Source of the DNA: Treponema sp.
GTDB lineage: Bacteria; Spirochaetota; Spirochaetia; Treponematales; Treponemataceae
Direction: 5' to 3'
Length of the DNA stretch: 42,432 nucleotides
Assembly (NCBI GenBank): GCA_017960765.1
Contig: JAGCYQ010000205.1
Location: 1 to 42,432, forward strand
Made by a program: the position numbers and the translations under genes. Every line of letters begins with the position of its first letter. Position 1 is the stretch's first letter. Of the stretch, positions 27,271 through 35,492 are shown piece by piece. The notes beneath the pieces were generated by a model. It saw only the letters and a program-made list of their open reading frames with translations. It was not told where the DNA came from and did no database searches.

Positions 27271-27309
27271 CTACACTATATAAATAGTATGTGACCCCGC
27301 ATTTTTAAC
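27271..27309 (-). promoter_or_regulatory. Promoter block of the gspD operon, shared with ssb
   Basis: Read on the minus strand: GTTAAAAA, then 3 nt, GGGGTCAC, 10 nt, TATAGTGTA. TATAGT (27280-27275) serves as a -10; there is no recognisable TTGACA-like -35. The same elements stand upstream of ssb (29549-29586) with GTTAAAAA to TATAGT at the same 29-nt distance. Confidence 0.7.
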
Positions 27310-27317
27310 GCAAAATG

Positions 27318-27346
27318 TTGAAATTTTTAGCATTTTTTGATAGAAT
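27318..27346 (+). promoter_or_regulatory. Sigma-70-type promoter for corA
   Basis: TTGAAA (27318-27323) and TAGAAT (27341-27346) with 17-nt spacing, 42 nt before the corA start. It diverges from the gspD promoter block 9 nt away, so a regulator bound there could affect both. Confidence 0.65.
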
Positions 27347-27388
27347 TTTTTCTGACTGTGAATTGTCGATTTTACCGGAGCGTAAATC

Positions 27389-28462
27389 ATGATTACTTTT
27401 TGGCAGCAGGAAAACGGAAAACTAATAGAAAAAAAGGAAGAAGATCTCGATGGAAGAAAGAGCACATGGGTGGACGCCCGCTCTGTGACCCGTGATGATA
27501 TAGGGATTCTTGAAAGCAAATACAAGATTGACCCGGAGAATATTCTTGACTTTCTTGACCCGGATGAGCTTTCCCGAATAGAATTCAACGACGAATTCAA
27601 CTACAAGCTTTTGATCCTCAGGCTTCCTGTCTTTGCCCCAAGTGAGGACATCAGTCATTTTTGTGCCCCTCTTGGCATCGTAATAAAGAAGAATTATTTC
27701 ATCACGATATGCTGGACGGACTGCGAGGTACTCAGGGATTTTGCCGCCAACCGTATCCGTGACCTTAAAATCAACGATTTTCCGGCATTCGCAATACGCT
27801 TTTTGTCACGCTCAGACTCTACATTCCTGCGTTACCTAAAGGAGCTGAACAGAAAGGCAACGATGATTCAAAACGAAATGCTGCGTTCGGTCCACAACAA
27901 TGAATTGATTCAGCTTCTTAACATACAGAAATCACTTGTATATTTCTCCACTTCCCTGAAGAGCAACCAGATGCTGCTGGAGAAATTCCGCAAGACAAAG
28001 ATAATTGAACTGGACGAGGACGACAAGGACTGGCTGGATGACGTGGAGATTGACAACAGACAGGCTATGGAGATGGCGGACACCTACTCAAACATCATGG
28101 CAACGATGAACGACGCCTTTGCCGGGGTTTTGTCCAACAACCTGAACATAGTCATGAAGACAATGACGGGCTGGAATCTGGTACTCATGGTTCCGACCAT
28201 CATTTCAAGCTTCTACGGAATCAACGTGCCTCTGCCCTTCCAGAATTCAGGATGGATCGGCGTGATTTTCGTGACAGTGTCCAGCGTTCTCCTCTCTATA
28301 ATGACCTACTTTATCTTCATGAAAAGGAAACTTACGGCAGGTCCAAAAGATAAAAAACGCGTAACCAAACATGCCCTTAATTCGTTTAAAAAACGTCGGG
28401 CTACAAGACAGCAGATCAAGCTTTTAAAACAAATGGAAAAGAAAGCGGAGGAAAAGAAATGA
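27389..28462 (+). CDS. corA: CorA-family divalent cation transporter
   Basis: A 357-residue protein of the CorA Mg2+/Co2+ transporter family. The cytoplasmic N-terminal funnel (about 1-250) includes LDFLDPDELSRIEFNDEFNY, FITICWTDCEVLRDF and the long stalk helix with DNRQAMEMADTYSNIMATMN. Two C-terminal membrane helices follow. The loop signature YGMN reads YGIN here (SSFYGINVPLPF), a Met-to-Ile change in the ion selectivity motif seen in some CorA relatives. The basic tail is KKRRATRQQIKLLKQ. The ATG has CGGAG nine nt upstream and its end overlaps the next gene by 4 nt. Confidence 0.88.
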   Translation: MITFWQQENGKLIEKKEEDLDGRKSTWVDARSVTRDDIGILESKYKIDPENILDFLDPDELSRIEFNDEFNYKLLILRLPVFAPSEDISHFCAPLGIVIKKNYFITICWTDCEVLRDFAANRIRDLKINDFPAFAIRFLSRSDSTFLRYLKELNRKATMIQNEMLRSVHNNELIQLLNIQKSLVYFSTSLKSNQMLLEKFRKTKIIELDEDDKDWLDDVEIDNRQAMEMADTYSNIMATMNDAFAGVLSNNLNIVMKTMTGWNLVLMVPTIISSFYGINVPLPFQNSGWIGVIFVTVSSVLLSIMTYFIFMKRKLTAGPKDKKRVTKHALNSFKKRRATRQQIKLLKQMEKKAEEKK

Positions 28463-29418
28463 AAAAGATGGCACTTATCACAGCACTGGCATTCTGTTCT
28501 ATGGGAATAATTTTTGCCCAGGAAGGAACTCTTTTTGATGATGCCGATTTTACAAAACTAAAGCCTCAGGACAATCAGGCAGTAATCAGCTATACTATCG
28601 GACAGGATGCGGGGCCAATCACTTCAACACGGTACCTGACTGCATATGAGATCAACAAATACGAGACCAGCTATAGCCTGTGGTACACCGTAAAGCAATG
28701 GGCGGAGGAACACTCTTACGTCTTCCAGAATCAAGGACAGGAAGGTTCCCGTGGTGCCGTAGGACGTGCTCCGTCTGAAGCAGGGAAATATCAGCCCGTT
28801 ACAAAAGTGAACTGGCATGACGTGATTGTCTGGTGCAACGCCTATTCCGAGAAGGAGGGACTTTCTCCGTGCTATGTCTACAAGGGAAAGGTACTGAGGG
28901 ATTCAAGTGATGCAGTATCATGCGACCTGTGCGAGTGCATGTGGAGCAGAAACGGCTACCGTCTTCCAAGTGAGGCAGAATGGGAATATGCGGCCCGGAA
29001 GACAAAATCTGGACTTCAGCCGGGTGACGTGGCAAGCGGTGAGAATGCGGTCCTGTCTGCAGAGGATGTGGCATGGCTTTTTGACAACACCAACGAGACC
29101 CATATCGTAGGAACTGCAGGATCAAGCTCACCATTGGTGGAAGGCGTGGTTCTGCCAGGAAGCGGAAATGCAAACGGTGCAGGCCTCTATGACATGAGCG
29201 GAAACGTCCTTGAATTGTGCTGGGACTGGTATGATGAATATAAGAATGCATCCCGTGGCAAAAACTATTACGGTCCTGCCATTGGAGAACGCAGAAGCGC
29301 ACGTGGAGGTGCATGGTCAGCAGAGACACTGTTCTATTGCGCAGGAGACCGCTATTCATTTGACCCCAACGAGGCATATAATTACCTGGGATTCAGGCTT
29401 GCAAGAACCGTAAAATAA
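28459..29418 (+). CDS. Secreted sulfatase-modifying-factor (FGE/SUMF1) family protein
   Basis: A 319-residue secreted protein with signal peptide (about 1-20, ending IIFAQ). It has a formylglycine-generating-enzyme-type C-lectin-like fold: YEINKYETSYSLWYTV, VTKVNWHDVIVWCNAYSEKE, NGYRLPSEAEWEYAAR, GLYDMSGNVLELCWDWY, RRSARGGAWS and a terminal YLGFRLAR. These are family hallmarks. Most bacterial secreted members are not true sulfatase-activating enzymes, and the copper-site Cys pair could not be verified. Coupled to corA by an ATGA overlap. A function in binding or modification at the periplasm is a guess. Confidence 0.87.
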   Translation: MKKMALITALAFCSMGIIFAQEGTLFDDADFTKLKPQDNQAVISYTIGQDAGPITSTRYLTAYEINKYETSYSLWYTVKQWAEEHSYVFQNQGQEGSRGAVGRAPSEAGKYQPVTKVNWHDVIVWCNAYSEKEGLSPCYVYKGKVLRDSSDAVSCDLCECMWSRNGYRLPSEAEWEYAARKTKSGLQPGDVASGENAVLSAEDVAWLFDNTNETHIVGTAGSSSPLVEGVVLPGSGNANGAGLYDMSGNVLELCWDWYDEYKNASRGKNYYGPAIGERRSARGGAWSAETLFYCAGDRYSFDPNEAYNYLGFRLARTVK

Positions 29419-29445
29419 GCCCACTATAACTAACGATTCTATTGA

Positions 29446-29481
29446 TGCCACACGGTTTATTATCTGTGTGGCATTTTTTTT
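29446..29481 (+). terminator. Rho-independent terminator of the corA operon
   Basis: TGCCACAC and GTGTGGCA form an eight-base stem with a 12-nt loop, followed by eight T. It lies 27 nt past the stop. Confidence 0.9.
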
Positions 29482-29548
29482 CTATACTTTTATCTAGTAG
29501 TTTTCTTGCTTTTTCTTCAAAAATTCATGAATTTCCTTATTTTTTTTT

Positions 29549-29588
29549 GTTAAAAACCCGGGGGTCACCACCATTTATATAGTGTAAG
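29549..29588 (+). promoter_or_regulatory. Promoter block of ssb, shared with the gspD operon
   Basis: GTTAAAAA, 4 nt, GGGGTCAC, 9 nt, TATAGTGTA. TATAGT is at 29578-29583. A related GGGGACGTCACC occurs 30 nt downstream (29596-29607). The predicted UTR is about 70 nt before the GGAGG site of ssb. The rest of the 240-nt gap contains only the corA terminator and AT-rich DNA. Confidence 0.7.
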
Positions 29589-29658
29589 CACTTCTGGGGA
29601 CGTCACCGGAAAATGCAAATCATTAAAAAATCGCAGCAATAGCCGCGGAGGAAGTATT

Positions 29659-30102
29659 ATGAATTCGTTGAATCAGATTATTCTGGAAGGAAATGTTGTG
29701 CGTCAGCCGGAAATGCGCGGTACAGCATCGGGTTTTACGGTCTGCTCTTTTCCAATAGCAGTAAACCGCAAGATTAAGTCACAGGACGGTCAGTTCCAGG
29801 ACGAGGTATCTTATTTTGACATAGACACCTTCGGTCAGCTGGCAGAAAACTGCTCAAAGTGGGCACCAAAGGGACGTGGCGTGCGTGTCGTGGGACGCTT
29901 AAAGCAGAACAGGTGGAAGGATGAGGAGGGGAAAGTTCACAGCAGGATCAAGGTTATTGCTGAGCATGTGGAATTCAAGACATTCAACAAAAAGCAGAAC
30001 GATGACCAGGAAGGCACAAATGCCGGCTCCAATCCGTCTCCGCAGGCAAGCAGGCATAACGCCCGTAATAACGAGGAGGATATGGCCGAAGTAGAATTCT
30101 GA
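29659..30102 (+). CDS. ssb: Single-stranded DNA-binding protein
   Basis: A 147-residue SSB with one OB fold: MNSLNQIILEGNVVRQPEMR, FTVCSFPIAVNRKIKSQDGQ, EVSYFDIDTFGQLAENCSKW, KGRGVRVVGRLKQNRWKDEE. A polar, disordered tail (NDDQEGTNAGSNPSPQ) ends in the acidic hydrophobic tip DMAEVEF, the variant of the DDDIPF tip that recruits repair and recombination enzymes. It protects single-stranded DNA in replication, repair and uptake. It stands alone rather than in the rpsF-ssb-rpsR operon, which suggests either a dedicated regulation or a second SSB. Confidence 0.93.
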   Translation: MNSLNQIILEGNVVRQPEMRGTASGFTVCSFPIAVNRKIKSQDGQFQDEVSYFDIDTFGQLAENCSKWAPKGRGVRVVGRLKQNRWKDEEGKVHSRIKVIAEHVEFKTFNKKQNDDQEGTNAGSNPSPQASRHNARNNEEDMAEVEF

Positions 30103-30108
30103 TTTTTC

Positions 30109-30190
30109 AAGGCAGCTTCCAGGTCTATTCCTAGAGGTCTCCTGTTTATGATTTATTATCTCCTGTTTCTGGGAGCTGCCTTTTGTTTTT
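30109..30190 (+). terminator. Long-stem terminator after ssb, overlapping the U32 gene end
   Basis: AAGGCAGCTTCCAG pairs with CTGGGAGCTGCCTT over 14 bases with a single G-U, and TTTTGTTTTT follows on the plus strand. The loop is about 48 nt. The 3' arm lies inside the last codons of the convergent U32 peptidase gene. Confidence 0.6.
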
Positions 30191-32315
30191 CTGACAAGGC
30201 CTTGAATGCCTCGATTTTCTCGGGGTTGTAGAAGCCGTCCTTCCAGTTGAACCTGGAGGCACCTTCAATTCCTGTCCTTGTCTGAATCATGCTGATTATG
30301 TTCTTGATGTCGCTTTTCTGTACCTTTGTCTTGCTGAAGTCAAGAAGCTGTCTTTTCCATCCCTTGCTTGAAAGTGAATCCATCTTGTCAACAAGACTGA
30401 ACGGATATTCCGGCATGACGAATGAACCGTCAGGTGTTGAGTTTACCTTGAAGCTTGTGCTTTCCTTGTCGTTAAAGAATGTAAAGTCATAATCCTTGGG
30501 AAGCTTGAACCTGAGGCGGAAGAGCGTTGGATATGCAAAGACAGGCAGAAGCACGCGGGATTTTTCAGTCATGGTTTCAAAAGTGGCCTTGAGGTTTCGC
30601 TCGGAATTCTCGTAAGGCATCTGCACGGCCATGAGCCCCTCGTTCTCCAGGAAACTTACTGCCCAGCGGTTGAAAGTATAGAGGAAGGGACCTGCTATCA
30701 TGTGGACATTCTTTCCCTTGAGCATGTTGATGTGGGCAAGATTGTTCACCACAAAAGTAGAGAAGCCCTGCTCAACCAGAGTGTCCAGAACCTTCCTGAG
30801 ATGCTCGATTTTTCCCTGGGGCACAAAAGGATCCAGGCTTATGATGACCATTTTCTTGCTGTACGGCAGAAGCGGCTTTTCGCTCGTGTTCTTGTTGAGG
30901 AGGTCATATTCGGTCTCGTTGTTAAGCTCAAATATCAGGCGTACGGGATGTGCCATCTGGACCGTGTATGCATCGGATGTTGTGGAGACGGCTATGTAAA
31001 GGCCTTCCGGGAACCACTGGAGCTCATTCTTCTGAAGCGGAGTAAGTGCCATTACCGGGGCACTGTCTCCACCCGGCTGGGACCTGAATCGTGAGAGATC
31101 CTGAGGAAGGACACGCTTGTACCTCTTGGACATTGCCTTTGTCTGCAGAAGATAGACTTCATCACCGCGGTTAAAACCATCCGGAATGTCGCACCATCTT
31201 TTTTCCTTGTCATCCTCGTAGATGCTCTTTACCTTGTGGCTTACACGGCCTGTGTCATCCTTTTTGTGAAGCCTTATGCTGTCACCAGGATCCGGGTCAT
31301 AGCTTCCGCCGGCAAAAAGCGCCATCTTTACGCCTTCAATCTCCTTTACCTCGGATATGCGGCCCAGATAGATGCCTGTTCCACCTGCCTGGTTCGGGTT
31401 GAGTATTTTCTGGCCTGCATTATCAACACCCTCGCTCTCGGTCTTGTAGCCATACCAGTAGTCTGTTTTTGAACGTGCAAAATCCGTGCTCAGTATGCGC
31501 TTTCCCTCTGCAATGGCACCCTTTTTATCCTGTTCCCAGTGATCCATGACATATCGGTATGCGGCTGTAACTGCACCGACATATTCGGCTGACTTCATGC
31601 GTCCTTCGATTTTAAAGCTGTCCACGCCCAATTGCATCAGTTCCGGAACATGGTCAATCAGGCACAGGTCACACGGAGAAAAATAATAGCCCTGACGCTC
31701 ACCACCGGGGAAATCGGCCTTGTAGTATCTGCGGCATGCCTGCGTGCACATTCCGCGGTTTGCAGACTTACCGCCAAGATAACTGGAGAAAAGACAGAGA
31801 CCGCTCTCACTTACACAAAGCGCCCCATGCACAAATATCTCGAGCTCACATTTTGTCTGCTTCTTTACATCGCGTATTTCCTCAAGTCCAAGCTCACGGG
31901 CAAGAACCACACGCTTTAATCCCTGACGGCTGAGTTCATTTGCGGCCTGCGCTGACTCGATGTTCATCTGTGTTGAGGCATGCAATTCAAGATTCGGGAA
32001 AAACTCCTGGCACATCCTGACCACACCGAAGTCCTGAACGATGATTCCGTCCGGTCCGATTTTGTCCAGATATTTTAAAAAGCGGTACAGCCTCTCTGAT
32101 TCGGATTCCTCAAAGACGGTGTTGACGGTGACATAGATTTTTTTCCCAAGACGGTGAACGCTCTGAACGGCACCTTCAAATTCCCTCCACGCAAAGTTGG
32201 AAGAACGAAGGCGAGCGTTAAAAGATTTTAATCCCAAATAAACCGCATCGGCTCCCTCGCCAATGGCAGCGTCCAAGGCCTCAACATTTCCGGCCGGTGC
32301 AAGTAATTCAGTCAT
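30156..32315 (-). CDS. U32-family peptidase/hydroxylase-like protein
   Basis: A 719-residue protein of the collagenase-type U32 family. Its start MTELLAPAGNVEALDAAIGE then GADAVYLG is the family N-terminus. The U32 signature EIFVHGALCVSESGLCLFSS and following Cys residues (RGMCTQACRRYYKADF, SPCDLCLIDHVPEL) match the iron-sulfur-binding Cys set of RlhA-type members. RlhA hydroxylates 23S rRNA C2501 in E. coli; other members act in tRNA ho5U synthesis (TrhP). The C-terminal half is an additional domain of about 350 residues seen in long U32 proteins. No ribosome site precedes the ATG, and a -10 lies six nt upstream (leaderless). Exact RNA target is unresolved. Confidence 0.85.
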   Translation of the reverse strand: MTELLAPAGNVEALDAAIGEGADAVYLGLKSFNARLRSSNFAWREFEGAVQSVHRLGKKIYVTVNTVFEESESERLYRFLKYLDKIGPDGIIVQDFGVVRMCQEFFPNLELHASTQMNIESAQAANELSRQGLKRVVLARELGLEEIRDVKKQTKCELEIFVHGALCVSESGLCLFSSYLGGKSANRGMCTQACRRYYKADFPGGERQGYYFSPCDLCLIDHVPELMQLGVDSFKIEGRMKSAEYVGAVTAAYRYVMDHWEQDKKGAIAEGKRILSTDFARSKTDYWYGYKTESEGVDNAGQKILNPNQAGGTGIYLGRISEVKEIEGVKMALFAGGSYDPDPGDSIRLHKKDDTGRVSHKVKSIYEDDKEKRWCDIPDGFNRGDEVYLLQTKAMSKRYKRVLPQDLSRFRSQPGGDSAPVMALTPLQKNELQWFPEGLYIAVSTTSDAYTVQMAHPVRLIFELNNETEYDLLNKNTSEKPLLPYSKKMVIISLDPFVPQGKIEHLRKVLDTLVEQGFSTFVVNNLAHINMLKGKNVHMIAGPFLYTFNRWAVSFLENEGLMAVQMPYENSERNLKATFETMTEKSRVLLPVFAYPTLFRLRFKLPKDYDFTFFNDKESTSFKVNSTPDGSFVMPEYPFSLVDKMDSLSSKGWKRQLLDFSKTKVQKSDIKNIISMIQTRTGIEGASRFNWKDGFYNPEKIEAFKALSEKQKAAPRNRR

Positions 32316-32321
32316 TGTATC

Positions 32322-32350
32322 AGTATAGCAGACAGCGCTTTTTTTTTCCA
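32322..32350 (-). promoter_or_regulatory. Promoter giving a leaderless U32 mRNA
   Basis: Extended -10 TGCTATACT (TATACT at 32327-32322) lies six nt before the ATG at 32315. TGGAAA (32350-32345) is 17 nt upstream. The predicted start coincides with the A of the ATG. Confidence 0.55.
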
Positions 32351-32375
32351 GTAGGTGGATTCATTACAAGTAAAC

Positions 32376-34082
32376 TCAATATAGTGAGCGGCTTGATATA
32401 TTCTCCAGTTCTTCCATTGTAAAGCGGGACAGGGTTTCCTTGATTATCGGAATCTGCTTCGGCGACATGCTGAGCTCATGCACACCCATGCCTGCAAGAA
32501 TTATCGCGCTTTCCTTGCGGCCTGCCATTTCTCCGCATGCAGAGATAGGGATGCCGGCCTTTTTTGCGTTGACTATGGTCTGCTGAATGAGGCGCAGAAC
32601 TGCCAGGTGGAATTCATTGTAATTCGGTGCAACAGCGGGATTCTCACGGTCTATTCCAATCGTATACTGAGTAAGGTCATTTGTACCAAGGCTGAAGAAT
32701 GCGCTGTGGCCTGCAAGACAGTCGGAGCAGATAGCGGCGGCGGCGGTCTCAATCATTATTCCAATCGGAACATTCGGGTTGTATGCGATACCGTCGGATT
32801 TAAGGCTCAACTGAACTCCCTTTGCGATTCCAAGTACCGTCTCTACCTGTGACACGTCTGTAATCAGCGGAAGCATTATCTTGAGGTTACCGTAAACCGA
32901 TGCACGATAAAGCGCCCTTAGCTGAGTACGGAAAACCTTCGGGGAATAAAGGGAAAGCCTTATGGCACGCAATCCCATAAGAGGATTCTTTTCGTTCAAC
33001 AGCGGGAGATCCTTTGATGCCACAAGCTTGTCACCGCCGGCATCCAGGGTCCTGATGCATACGGGCCTGTCTCCCATGGCCTGCAGGACATATTTGTATG
33101 CCTCAAACTGAGCTTCCTCACTGATTGCGCTGGAGAAAGTTCCACCCTCGTCATTCAGTTTTTTCAGCTCATTCATAAAAAGGAATTCCGTGCGGAACAG
33201 ACCAATGCCGTCGGCGCCTTCCTCAAGGGCAAGCTGGGCCTCCTCCGGGGTTCCGATATTGGCATAGAGCTTGAACTGGGTACCGTCATCTGTCTGAGCG
33301 GGTTTGTTCTTGAAGACTCTGAGTGCTGCCCTGTATTTTTCATCTGATGCTATTTTTGCAAGATATTCTGTTATTGTTGCGCTGTCGGGACTAAGAAGGA
33401 TTTCCCCCCTTTCTCCGTCAACGATGATTTCCTCTCCGTCCTGAATAAGCTCCGTGACATCCGTGATGCCTACAACAGTCGGAACACCGAAGCTCTTTGC
33501 AAGGATTGCCACATGACTTGATACACCACCCTCAGTAAGTGCAAGTCCGGCTATCTTCCTTTTGCTAAGGATAATGGTGTCGCTTGTCTTCATGGCACGG
33601 GCAACAATTACCGCACCGTCAGGAACCTGATCTATGTTGAATTCATGATAATCCAGAAGCAAGTCCAGGACACGTCCGAAAACATCCTCTATGTCCTGTG
33701 CCCTTTCTGCAAGATAATCATTTCCTGCACTTCTGAGACGCTGGGCATATTCCTCTGTCTTTTCATTTAAGGTGTATTCAATATTTAATTTTGTGGTTTT
33801 TACGGCCTGCTCAACTTCCTGAATGAAAACCGGATCAGTGAGCATGAGGAGGTAGGTTTCAAGAATGACATTCTGAAGATCGGATGCATTCTGGGCCCTA
33901 AGGTGATTTTCTATCTGCGAATGAACAGTCAGCGTAGCGGTTTTGAACCGTTCAATCTCACCGGGAACATCTCCGTCAGAGATTGGATGCTTGGGAATTA
34001 TACGCTCTTGTGACTCAGGAAGAATGAATGCCTTGCCAATGCCCATTCCGCCTGCAGCAGAAATACCTAAAAGGATGTTCAT
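32376..34082 (-). CDS. ptsI: PTS enzyme I (phosphoenolpyruvate-protein phosphotransferase)
   Basis: A 568-residue EI, which passes phosphate from PEP to HPr. N-terminal start MNILLGISAAGGMGIGKAFI. The phosphorylated His lies in TEGGVSSHVAILAKSFGVPT (near residue 188; the common form is GGRTSHAAI). The PEP-binding barrel shows GADGIGLFRTEFLF, DRPVCIRTLDAGGDK, IMIETAAAAICSDCLA, HSAFFSLGTNDLTQYTIGID and ISACGEMAGRKE. Length equals typical EI. No ptsH or sugar permease is adjacent. In several Treponema the PTS is incomplete and thought to be regulatory. The predicted transcript starts at the ATG. Confidence 0.95.
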   Translation of the reverse strand: MNILLGISAAGGMGIGKAFILPESQERIIPKHPISDGDVPGEIERFKTATLTVHSQIENHLRAQNASDLQNVILETYLLMLTDPVFIQEVEQAVKTTKLNIEYTLNEKTEEYAQRLRSAGNDYLAERAQDIEDVFGRVLDLLLDYHEFNIDQVPDGAVIVARAMKTSDTIILSKRKIAGLALTEGGVSSHVAILAKSFGVPTVVGITDVTELIQDGEEIIVDGERGEILLSPDSATITEYLAKIASDEKYRAALRVFKNKPAQTDDGTQFKLYANIGTPEEAQLALEEGADGIGLFRTEFLFMNELKKLNDEGGTFSSAISEEAQFEAYKYVLQAMGDRPVCIRTLDAGGDKLVASKDLPLLNEKNPLMGLRAIRLSLYSPKVFRTQLRALYRASVYGNLKIMLPLITDVSQVETVLGIAKGVQLSLKSDGIAYNPNVPIGIMIETAAAAICSDCLAGHSAFFSLGTNDLTQYTIGIDRENPAVAPNYNEFHLAVLRLIQQTIVNAKKAGIPISACGEMAGRKESAIILAGMGVHELSMSPKQIPIIKETLSRFTMEELENISSRSLY

Positions 34083-34088
34083 TCTTTA

Positions 34089-34117
34089 ATTTTAACAGTA
34101 AAACCCGCTCTCGTCAA
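34089..34117 (-). promoter_or_regulatory. Promoter giving a leaderless ptsI mRNA
   Basis: TTGACG (34117-34112), 17 nt, then extended -10 TGTTAAAAT (TAAAAT at 34094-34089). Six nt separate the -10 from the ATG at 34082. No ribosome-site purine run other than AAAGA is present. Confidence 0.65.
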
Positions 34118-34158
34118 TGAAAATTTTCTTCTTTATACTTAAAGCCAACTTAAAATGT

Positions 34159-34935
34159 CTAATCCACAGGATTTGTCCTGTACCTTTCATATAAGAGCAC
34201 ACCGGCAGCAACCGATACGTTCAGGCTGTCCACCTTGCCGCATGTAGGTATGGAAACGATTGCATCACAGTTCTCCGCAAGAAGCCTTGACATGCCATGC
34301 CCCTCGCTTCCCATGACGATGCAGGTCCTTGTGGCAAATTCTGTCTCTGCAAGGGACTGTCCGCCAGCATCCGCACCATAAATCCAGAATCCGGCATCCT
34401 TGAGCATCTGGACGGAACGCACGAGATTTGTGACCACCGCCACAGGAACCCATGCACTTGAACCGGCAGAACTCCTGGCAATAATCTGGTTTTCCTGAAC
34501 ATCTGACGCAGACCGCCTCTCGGGTAAAACCAAAAGTGAGGCACCAAACTGATCGCATGAACGGATGATTGCACCGACATTATGGGGATCGGTTACGCTG
34601 TCCAGAACCACCACCGTTGCCCGCTCAGGACAAGATGTAAGCCATTGGTCAAGCTGAACCGAATTCTGCGCAAGGGCCTTTTCCCCCACTGCACGAAGTA
34701 TTATTCCACGGTGATCCCTGACAGACTCAGGAAGAGAAGATACGCTTGCATCCAGGTCCCGGTCGCTGACCTGACGGCATTCAACATTGGATTTGGAGGC
34801 AAGATCGAGAATCTTTTTTATTCTGGGACCGGGCTTTGAATACTCAATAATCAGCTTTGAACCGTCAGGATGTTCCCTATACTCCCTGACATGCTCCTCC
34901 ACTGCATGAAAGCCCGTATAAATGTTTTCTGCCAT
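34159..34935 (-). CDS. rlmB: SpoU/TrmH-family 23S rRNA 2'-O-methyltransferase (RlmB-like)
   Basis: A 258-residue SPOUT methyltransferase. The N-terminal substrate-binding domain begins NIYTGFHAVEEHVRE. The knotted catalytic domain has motif 1 DSVTDPHNVGAIIRSCDQFG with the invariant Asn and Arg, motif 2 CIVMGSEGHGMSRLLAENCD, and motif 3 VSIPTCGKVDSLNVSVAAGV. RlmB methylates the ribose of G2251 in the 23S P loop; other TrmH-like members act on tRNA G18, so the exact target is not proven. It starts 3 nt after the YchJ-like stop and shares its transcript. Confidence 0.88.
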   Translation of the reverse strand: MAENIYTGFHAVEEHVREYREHPDGSKLIIEYSKPGPRIKKILDLASKSNVECRQVSDRDLDASVSSLPESVRDHRGIILRAVGEKALAQNSVQLDQWLTSCPERATVVVLDSVTDPHNVGAIIRSCDQFGASLLVLPERRSASDVQENQIIARSSAGSSAWVPVAVVTNLVRSVQMLKDAGFWIYGADAGGQSLAETEFATRTCIVMGSEGHGMSRLLAENCDAIVSIPTCGKVDSLNVSVAAGVLLYERYRTNPVD

Positions 34936-34938
34936 ATT

Positions 34939-35454
34939 CTAGGCGTTTTTACCGCAGCACTGCTTGTATTTCTTGCCGCTGCCACATGGACAGGGCTCAT
35001 TCCTTCCGATTTTCTTGGTCTCACGGACAACAGTTGTCGGACGAACAACACCCTCGCTGTAGAGCCATTCGCCATTTACTTTCTTGAAGCCCGCTATCTC
35101 ATGATGAACGTCGCGTATGTTTTTCTGGGTATAAGTTGCCTCAAACTCAACTACACCTTCCTCATCATTCTCCTGACCTTTCTCCGTGCGCAGAACCTTA
35201 AGTCCATGCCATGTGCTCTTTCTTGACCAGTCCTCGGTTGCCTTGCGGTCAATCTCCGCAATCTTTTCTCCGGACTCACATGTGTTGATGATAAAGTCAA
35301 TATTGTGTACGACATAGGCGGTATAGCGTGCGCGCATCAGGGCTTCCGCAGTATTTGCCTTGGCACTTCCAGTTAAAAGCGGTGAACAGCATTCGCCGTA
35401 TTTTTTTCCGCTGCCACACGGGCAGACATCTGTAGCTTTAATTTCTTCACTCAT
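34939..35454 (-). CDS. YchJ-like protein with two SEC-C zinc motifs
   Basis: A 171-residue protein. SEC-C motifs lie at both ends: [17 protein letters not shown] (about 10-27) and [18 protein letters not shown] (about 154-171), each with the C-x-C-x8-C-C zinc pattern. Between is the UPF0225/YchJ NTF2-like domain: [20 protein letters not shown] and [20 protein letters not shown]. Function is unknown; SEC-C modules often bind ribosomes or SecB. The ATG has no ribosome site; TATAAT lies nine nt upstream, so the 5' UTR should be about 3 nt. Confidence 0.85.
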   Translation of the reverse strand: MSEEIKATDVCPCGSGKKYGECCSPLLTGSAKANTAEALMRARYTAYVVHNIDFIINTCESGEKIAEIDRKATEDWSRKSTWHGLKVLRTEKGQENDEEGVVEFEATYTQKNIRDVHHEIAGFKKVNGEWLYSEGVVRPTTVVRETKKIGRNEPCPCGSGKKYKQCCGKNA

Positions 35455-35463
35455 AGTTCAAGC

Positions 35464-35492
35464 ATTATAGCAGAAAAGGCATGGGCTTTCAA
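35464..35492 (-). promoter_or_regulatory. Near-consensus promoter of the YchJ-like/rlmB pair
   Basis: TTGAAA (35492-35487), 17 nt, extended -10 TGCTATAAT (TATAAT at 35469-35464). The predicted start is about 3 nt before the ATG at 35454. The -35 overlaps the stop of the small leader-peptide gene. Confidence 0.75.
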
